This document shows, piece after piece, positions 23,172 through 27,363 of a DNA stretch of 27,363 nucleotides. Location: assembly GCA_937901525.1 (NCBI GenBank), contig CALDHX010000090.1, positions 1 to 27,363 on the forward strand, given 5' to 3'. The notes beneath the pieces were generated by a model, which saw only the letters and a program-made list of their open reading frames with translations, searched no databases and was not told the DNA's origin. The first letter of the stretch is position 1, and each line of letters begins with the position of its first letter. A program made the position numbers and the translations under genes. Source of the DNA: an uncultured Bacteroidales bacterium. Lineage in GTDB: Bacteria; Bacteroidota; Bacteroidia; Bacteroidales; P3.

Positions 23172-24695
23172 TTAATATACATTTTTAATAAAGGTTGCTA
23201 CTGGTTTTGGCTTTATTGCTTGATTATGCTTAACTGGTATTGTTTGAATTTCTCCTGAAGGTGTCACTGTTTGAAATCCATGACCAGAAACAATTACTCC
23301 TGCAAATCTTCCTTTTGTGTCAAAAATAGGGGAACCACTAGAACCGTGAGTTACATTTATATTATGTCCATATAAATATTCGCTAACATTTTGGTTTACA
23401 CTTCCGCTCTCATTAGTTGTTTGAATTCCTTGTTGTGTTAATGCCCATTCTAAACCTTTAGGAAATCCAATCGTGTATAAATTCTTTCCCAAAGAAATAT
23501 GTTTATCGTCAGCAATATTATTTAAATCTACTAATTTAGTAATAGAATGTGGTGTTTCTTTCGTGTTTAATTGGATGACAGCAATATCCAAATTTTTGTT
23601 GTCACTGAGTTTTAAAATTGTGCATGGTAATAAGTCTTTTTCGTTATTAAGGAAAGCGTCATTTAAAGCAATAGAAATAGATTGAGTATAATGAACATCC
23701 AGATTGTTTATTATAGGCTTTGCTTGTGAACCATATTCTCGTGTTAATATCTTTGATATTAAAGATTTAATGTGGTTTTCGATAGCATTTTCATATCCCA
23801 TAAGAGATACAACGTGCCTATTTGTTACTAACCTTCCATCTTGTGAAATAAAAAAGCCTGTGCCAGTTGAAATTGCTACACCTGCTTGTAATTTTCCACT
23901 TTCATCAAGATAATAATTGTTTGGCATATTATTTACAACATCACTTAAATTATAATTTCCAACGGTTGCTTCAAATGTATATTCATTACAAATAAGTGCT
24001 ACACTTTTTTTGTATATGGTATATATTTCTTCTGGAGATAGGTTCTTGTTTTTGTTAATTTTATCGTATCCTAAAATTCCGCCTCCAATAACAATGATTA
24101 TTGCAATAACAATGATCGCGATTTTTTTCCAATGTAATCTTGGTGTATGATTAGGTAGGGGAGGATTGTAAACACTTTCCCAATCAAAAGGATAATTTCG
24201 TGTAATAGTTACTTTATCTCCATGATGTAATTCTTGACTAGTGATTTTAATGCCATTAACATATGTGCCGTTGGTTGAACCGGAATCTTCAATGATAATT
24301 GCACCATTTTCGTTTTTGTAAATAATTGCATGTTCACGAGAAACATCGTTTTGTGTGAAATGAATATCGCAATTAGGATTTTTGCCAATAGTTTTTCTAT
24401 CAATTCCAATAGGAATAGATTTGATTATTGTTTTTTCAGATTTAGCAATAATGCCTTTTAAAGAAGTTATTTCTGATCCGAATTTTATAATGTCATTATC
24501 TGTTATATGAGTGTCTTTTGTTATTTTTCTATTATTTACAAATGTTCCATTTGTGGAATTTAGGTCTTTTAAGAGCCCTATTTTTCTGTCGGCATCAACT
24601 ATTAACACAGCATGATTACTAGATACAGTGCTGTTAAAAAATATACAATCGTTTGCCTTTGAACGTCCTATTTTTATAGTTCTTATATTATTCAT
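23172..24695 (-). CDS. Double-FHA, membrane-anchored trypsin-like protease
   Basis: A 507-residue protein. FHA1 (about 5-75) has GRSKANDC, SSNHAVL and STNGTFVNN. FHA2 (about 98-168) has GKNPNCDI, SREHAII and STNGTYVNG. A membrane helix follows (about 191-209), then a trypsin/DegP-like protease domain (about 225-500) with H294 in TNRHVVS, D370 in LDIAVIQL and S453 in THGSSGSPIF, a full catalytic triad. No PDZ domain is visible. Expected topology: two FHA readers in the cytoplasm and the protease in the periplasm. This would let a cytoplasmic phosphorylation state be passed outward to proteolysis or protease clustering (inference). Its ATG overlaps the end of the upstream broken gene by 8 bp. 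Confidence 0.92.
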   Translation of the reverse strand: MNNIRTIKIGRSKANDCIFFNSTVSSNHAVLIVDADRKIGLLKDLNSTNGTFVNNRKITKDTHITDNDIIKFGSEITSLKGIIAKSEKTIIKSIPIGIDRKTIGKNPNCDIHFTQNDVSREHAIIYKNENGAIIIEDSGSTNGTYVNGIKITSQELHHGDKVTITRNYPFDWESVYNPPLPNHTPRLHWKKIAIIVIAIIIVIGGGILGYDKINKNKNLSPEEIYTIYKKSVALICNEYTFEATVGNYNLSDVVNNMPNNYYLDESGKLQAGVAISTGTGFFISQDGRLVTNRHVVSLMGYENAIENHIKSLISKILTREYGSQAKPIINNLDVHYTQSISIALNDAFLNNEKDLLPCTILKLSDNKNLDIAVIQLNTKETPHSITKLVDLNNIADDKHISLGKNLYTIGFPKGLEWALTQQGIQTTNESGSVNQNVSEYLYGHNINVTHGSSGSPIFDTKGRFAGVIVSGHGFQTVTPSGEIQTIPVKHNQAIKPKPVATFIKNVY

Positions 24696-25110
24696 TTCCT
24701 GACCAAAATTTTTTCACAGTAAAAACTAAAAGTTGCAATACTTCATCTTGTTTGAATATTACTTTGATTGTATCATTACTTATGTCAAAAACATAAATGT
24801 AATCGTTTCCAACATCAGAAACAACAACTAAAGATAAAATTTCTTCTTCTTCATTATATTCACTTTCCGATATATAATATGAAGATGACATATCTGGTGT
24901 AGTGTGTTAAAACATCGTTAGTTTGTTGTTGATTTTAAACATTGAATTTTCATCGTATCCATTCAAATATTCAAATTCTTTTGTTGTGTCATTCCATTTG
25001 TAATAATCTCTATGAGTACAAGTGGCGTAAATTTGAGCTTGAGTATTTGTAGATATAGATAAACAAAATAATAAAAACATCATTATTTTGTAAAGTGAAC
25101 TTTGTTTCAT
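24688..25110 (-). pseudogene. Exported small protein interrupted by one in-frame TAA
   Basis: First gene of the operon. From ATG 25110 the frame encodes a signal peptide (about 1-26, ending NTQAQ) and the start of a small domain (YATCTHRDYYKW, then YDENSMFKI). A TAA stop follows at 24909-24907. The same frame continues without another stop from 24906 to 24688 (HTTPDMSSSYY, then SDVGNDYIYVFD, then FTVKKFW). The parts together make one about 140-residue exported protein of a kind I believe occurs in other Bacteroidales. A second ATG at 24891 could restart translation of the second half, which would then lack a signal peptide. The 3' end overlaps the protease gene by 8 bp. Either a recent nonsense mutation, a sequencing error, or stop-codon readthrough would explain it. 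Confidence 0.7.
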
Positions 25111-25111
25111 G

Positions 25112-25131
25112 GCAATCCAACCAAGGATTGT
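25112..25131 (-). promoter_or_regulatory. Small hairpin just before the first operon start codon
   Basis: CAATCC (25113-25118) and GGATTG (25125-25130) form a perfect 6-bp stem with a 6-nt loop, ending 2 nt before the ATG at 25110. In the transcript it would cover the ribosome-entry region of the first gene. Confidence 0.45.
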
Positions 25132-25224
25132 CCCAATTTTTAGAAAATTATTATTTCCCATTTCTTTAAGTTTTTTGTGTCTCTTGGGATTTGAAAAGAC
25201 GGTTAAGTAAATATAAAAAAAGAA

Positions 25225-25373
25225 GACGTAGAATCCCTGTTTCATTTGTAATGGAGGCCCTAGGAAAGCCCTAACACAAAAATACAAACAGCCACTCTAC
25301 GCCTGAGGCGTAGGAATCTAATTGCGTATTTCTCTTGTGTTATTGGCGAATTTCCTAGGTTCCCATTTACAAG
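25225..25373 (-). promoter_or_regulatory. Long structured leader of the kinase/FHA operon
   Basis: Arms 25245-25285 and 25326-25373 are nearly complementary (shared blocks TTGTAA, CCTAGGAAA, AACACAA, AAATAC). They enclose a perfect hairpin CTACGCC-TGA-GGCGTAG (25297-25313). In the minus-strand transcript this gives a hairpin of about 128 nt, between the promoter (25444-25474) and the first gene (25110). A second copy of one arm, GACGTAG (25225-25231), lies beside a U-run (25221-25214) and could pair with the same GGCGUAG, so alternative folds are possible. I recognise no known riboswitch. It may be an attenuator, a separate small RNA, or a palindromic intergenic repeat family. Confidence 0.6.
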
Positions 25374-25443
25374 AAAAGCACAACGCTTCCTTAAATTTTC
25401 AATAAAATAAAAACATGATAAACAAAAAATGTCTATCAATTCG

Positions 25444-25474
25444 CAAAAGTAAAATATTTCTTTGTTTTTACAAA
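25444..25474 (-). promoter_or_regulatory. Promoter of the kinase/FHA operon
   Basis: On the minus strand TTTG (25474-25471), then 19 bp, then TACTTTTG (25451-25444): a full match to the Bacteroidota -33/-7 promoter. Transcription would begin near 25437, giving a leader of about 330 nt. The 25475-25597 stretch upstream is AT-rich with CAAAGAAAAA motifs at 25481 and 25502; I see no gene there. Confidence 0.72.
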
Positions 25475-25597
25475 ATAATTCAAAGAAAAAAAGAAAAAAA
25501 TCAAAGAAAAAATTTAAAAAAGTAAAGAGTTTTTTTTCTTGTCGCCGCAATTTTTTTTGGATAAAGGATACAGGTGTTTTTGTTGGGTGTGGTTAAT

Positions 25598-25641
25598 TTT
25601 AAAAGACAAAGACTTATTTCTAAAAGTCTTTGTCTTTTAAA
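25598..25641. terminator. Strong hairpin terminator
   Basis: The stem AAAAGACAAAGACTT (25601-25615) with AAGTCTTTGTCTTTT (25624-25638), extended by TTT/AAA, is followed by a run of T on the plus strand and A/T on the other. It insulates the kinase operon promoter from the region to the right. The nearest gene ending toward it is the helix-turn-helix gene, 213 bp away. Confidence 0.85.
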
Positions 25642-25720
25642 TTTTTTTTTGTTGCATTGTTATTTATGTTATCAATATTATTGTAATTATTTATCTACTA
25701 TTTCTATTATTATATTATTA

Positions 25721-25758
25721 TATAACACAATGTTAAGTTGAGTTAACATATTGTTATA
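25721..25758. repeat. 38-bp imperfect palindrome
   Basis: Arms TATAACACAATGTTAA (25721-25736) and TTAACATATTGTTATA (25743-25758) match at 14 of 16 positions around the 6-nt centre GTTGAG. The inner ATGTTAA/TTAACAT is perfect. It lies 96 bp beyond the 3' end of the helix-turn-helix gene in very AT-rich DNA. It could be a protein-binding site, a replication element or a weak hairpin. Confidence 0.7.
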
Positions 25759-25806
25759 CTTGATTGATAAAATGTCAATTTTTTTTCCTGATTATGGAGG
25801 GTGTGC

Positions 25807-25845
25807 TTGACATATTGTCAATATTTGACGACATATTGTCAATAT
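25807..25845. repeat. Two direct copies of a palindromic site, 21 bp apart
   Basis: GACATATTGTCAATAT occurs exactly at 25809-25824 and 25830-25845. Each contains the dyad GACA-TAT-TGTC; the first extends to TTGACA-TAT-TGTCAA. A 21-bp period places both sites on the same face of the helix, as for a dimeric regulator or iterons. They end 8 bp from the stop of the helix-turn-helix gene. Confidence 0.85.
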
Positions 25846-25853
25846 GATTTTGG

Positions 25854-26168
25854 TTAGAAAAAGCCTTCGTTGAAATAGATTCTGTTGTTTTCTTTGTAGA
25901 GTAGGGGAAGATATGTTTCATAGTGTACGGTATTAAGTAATGTTTTCATGCTTCTGCTGATTTGTTCTTGACTCATGCCTAATAGTTTGCCTAATGTGGT
26001 TTGACTTCCGTAATATCCTTGCTCGCCAAAGCCTCTTATGTAAAAGATTATTAGCAGGTCGGAATAGGAGGGTTTTCTTTCTAAGTCTTTTCCTGAGCGT
26101 GCGTATTTTTTTATGTATTGCAAATCATTCCAATCGATTATTGAGAAGTTTTTATTTTTATTTTCCAT
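25854..26168 (-). CDS. Small helix-turn-helix DNA-binding protein
   Basis: A 104-residue protein. The segment TTLGKLLGMSQEQISRSMKTLLN (about 58-80) reads as a helix-turn-helix, preceded by a helix rich in aliphatic residues (SDLLIIFYIRGFG). No other domain, membrane segment or metal site. I do not recognise the family; it could be a transcription factor or a shortened replication-initiator-like winged helix. Its promoter is divergent from that of the P-type ATPase, so it may regulate that gene. Palindromic sites lie directly beyond its 3' end, which is unusual for an autoregulator and leaves open an origin-like or mobile-element remnant. Confidence 0.7.
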   Translation of the reverse strand: MENKNKNFSIIDWNDLQYIKKYARSGKDLERKPSYSDLLIIFYIRGFGEQGYYGSQTTLGKLLGMSQEQISRSMKTLLNTVHYETYLPLLYKENNRIYFNEGFF

Positions 26169-26197
26169 GAATTATTATTTTGAATGGTTAGTTGCTA

Positions 26198-26205
26198 CAA
26201 AGATA
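26198..26205 (-). promoter_or_regulatory. -7 box of the helix-turn-helix gene
   Basis: TATCTTTG on the minus strand, 29 bp before the start codon at 26168. Confidence 0.55.
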
Positions 26206-26216
26206 CAAAAAAAATG

Positions 26217-26224
26217 TATCTTTG
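26217..26224 (+). promoter_or_regulatory. -7 box of the P-type ATPase gene
   Basis: TATCTTTG on the plus strand, 11 bp from the opposing -7 box, so the two promoters overlap. The leader to the ATG at 26298 would be about 65 nt. Confidence 0.55.
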
Positions 26225-26297
26225 CACAATGCAATAATAGTAATTGATATTCGTTTTAGTTTAGATTTTATAATATTAAAAAAAATAGAAAAAGGAA

Positions 26298-27363
26298 ATG
26301 ATTACAAACTATCAAGGTTTATCTGATAAGGAGGTTTTAGAAAGTAGGGCAAAGCATGGGGAGAATATTCTTACTCCTGCAAAAAAAGTGCCTTTATGGA
26401 AAAAGTTTTTGGAGAAGTTTAAAGATCCAATGATAATTGTGCTCTTGATTGCGGGGGCTTTGTCTATTGCGATTTCGTTTTATGAGTATTTTTCGGGGGC
26501 TAAGGGATTTAGTGTGTTCTTTGAGCCGGTTGGAATCTTTGTTGCTATTTTTCTTGCAACGGGTTTGGCTTTTATCTTCGAGCTTAGAGCCGATAGACAG
26601 TTTGAGGTATTAAATAAAGTGAATGATGATGAAATTGTTAAGGTGATACGCAACGGTAAGACAACTGAAATTGCAAAGAAAGATGTTGTTGTGGGCGATA
26701 TTGTTAAGATTACAAATGGTGATGAGGTGCCTGCTGATGCTGAGTTGTTGGAAAGTAGTTCGTTAAAGATAGATGAGTCGAGCCTTACGGGAGAACCTAT
26801 TTGTGAAAAGACGACTGTTGAGGCTGATTTTGATAAAGAGGCTACTTTTGCTTCAAATCACGTGATGAAAGGAACGAAAGTAATGGAGGGTCATGGCATT
26901 TGTAGAGTGTTTGCTGTGGGTGATAACACTGAAAACGGAAAAGTGTTCACTGCTGCACAGATTGATTCGAGTGTTCGTACGCCTTTGAATGAACAATTAG
27001 ATAAATTGGGTTCTTTGGTTTCAAAACTTGGTTATGCTATTGCGGGATTGATTATTGTTGGTAGGCTTTTGCTTTATTTTACTTCCGATGCTCCTTTTGA
27101 GTTAATGGGATTTCTTTCTTATCTTTTGCAAACTGCAATGATTGCTGTTACTTTGATTGTGGTTTCGGTGCCTGAGGGTTTGCCTATGGCTGTTACTTTG
27201 GCTTTGGCTTATAGTATGCAAAAGATGTTAAAGACAAATAACCTTGTTCGTAAGATGCACGCTTGTGAAACAATGGGTGCTACTTCTGTTATTTGTACTG
27301 ACAAAACTGGTACGCTTACTCAAAATCAAATGACTATTTATCAAACAAAATTCTTTTCACTTT
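26298..27363 (+). CDS. Calcium-translocating P-type ATPase, N-terminal part (cut by window)
   Basis: The first 355 codons of a P-type ATPase; the rest lies beyond the window. Visible are the N-terminal cation-ATPase segment (YQGLSDKEVLESRAKHGEN), membrane helices 1-2 (about 40-100), the actuator loop with VGDIV, DEVPAD and DESSLTGEP, membrane helices 3-4 (about 240-300) with the VPEGLPMAVTLALAYS ion-site motif, and the phosphorylation site DKTGTLT with D335. The features fit the PMCA-type P2B calcium pumps found in Bacteroidales. The ATG at 26298 follows an AAAGGAA stretch. The start and frame are sure; calcium as the substrate is inferred from family. Confidence 0.93.
   Translation, partial: MITNYQGLSDKEVLESRAKHGENILTPAKKVPLWKKFLEKFKDPMIIVLLIAGALSIAISFYEYFSGAKGFSVFFEPVGIFVAIFLATGLAFIFELRADRQFEVLNKVNDDEIVKVIRNGKTTEIAKKDVVVGDIVKITNGDEVPADAELLESSSLKIDESSLTGEPICEKTTVEADFDKEATFASNHVMKGTKVMEGHGICRVFAVGDNTENGKVFTAAQIDSSVRTPLNEQLDKLGSLVSKLGYAIAGLIIVGRLLLYFTSDAPFELMGFLSYLLQTAMIAVTLIVVSVPEGLPMAVTLALAYSMQKMLKTNNLVRKMHACETMGATSVICTDKTGTLTQNQMTIYQTKFFSL

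Noticed and set aside
22559..23182. Start of the zinc-ribbon/FHA protein at 23182
   Set aside because: It would overlap the protease gene and add an AT-rich lead of no known use; ATG 23137 starts right before the Cys motif.
14847..25110. Operon as a type VI secretion regulation locus
   Set aside because: No Tss/Tag, Hcp, VgrG or ClpV gene is in the window, so the link cannot be supported here.
25111..25287. Longer start for the first operon gene (MKQGFYVFF at 25245 or the codon at 25287)
   Set aside because: The added residues come from the leader hairpin region and would bury the normal signal peptide starting at 25110.
25260..25550. 96-codon open frame on the minus strand
   Set aside because: It runs through the promoter and hairpin region, is a low-complexity Phe/Lys translation of AT-rich DNA, and has no plausible start or family.
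25794..25847. 17-codon frame MEGVLDILSIFDDILSI
   Set aside because: Its repeats come from the palindromic DNA sites; no ribosome site or family supports it.

Overview
The window is AT-rich and looks like chromosomal DNA of a member of the Bacteroidales (Bacteroidota). Many genes are preceded by the Bacteroidota -7 promoter box TAnnTTTG, and Shine-Dalgarno sequences are weak. Other typical markers are the zapA / 6S RNA-like / rny (RNase Y) block, a fused ribBA, a SusC-like outer-membrane beta-barrel receptor, two DUF4143 ATPases and proteins with 'AQ'-type signal-peptide ends. I cannot name the genus.

Left part (1-12.9 kb), mostly conserved chromosome: a tRNA-Val(TAC) cut by the window edge; a ProX-like prolyl-tRNA editing deacylase; a DUF4143 ATPase; a minus-strand block of coiled-coil protein, zapA, a probable 6S RNA and rny; ribBA; a LysE-type exporter with a small lipoprotein; a secreted thioredoxin-fold protein; an HsdR-N-like nuclease-fold protein overlapping the end of a TonB-type receptor gene; and a secreted protein of unknown function. 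The strand composition of the + strand switches from G/T-rich to A/C-rich inside the receptor gene, at about 9.5-10.1 kb.

Middle (12.9-14.8 kb), an eroded accessory spot: the frameshifted 3' remnant of a Schlafen/AlbA_2-type protein, a second DUF4143 ATPase, six tandem 23-bp repeats each carrying a short dyad, and a 32-codon stub of an AbiH-type phage-defence gene.

Right-centre (14.8-25.5 kb), the most interesting region: a single minus-strand operon of eight genes with gaps under 40 bp or short overlaps. In transcription order these are (A) a secreted protein interrupted by one in-frame TAA; (B) FHA-FHA-membrane-trypsin-like protease; (C) Cys-His/CxxC zinc-ribbon-like plus FHA protein; (D) PP2C phosphatase with a membrane anchor and an outer domain; (E) Hanks-type Ser/Thr kinase with FHA and a tail anchor; (F) FHA with two membrane helices; (G) a secreted YbjN-like protein; (H) a 1264-residue transmembrane Ser/Thr kinase whose outer part is an array of YD/RHS-like repeats. 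Together they hold two kinases, one phosphatase, five FHA phosphothreonine readers, one FHA-tethered periplasmic protease and small exported partners: a complete phospho-signalling circuit linking the cytoplasm to the envelope. A good promoter (TTTG-N19-TACTTTTG) lies at 25444-25474, followed by a leader of about 330 nt with a long hairpin.

Right edge (25.6-27.4 kb): a strong hairpin terminator, operator- or iteron-like palindromes beside a small helix-turn-helix protein gene, and the start of a PMCA-type calcium P-type ATPase that runs off the window.
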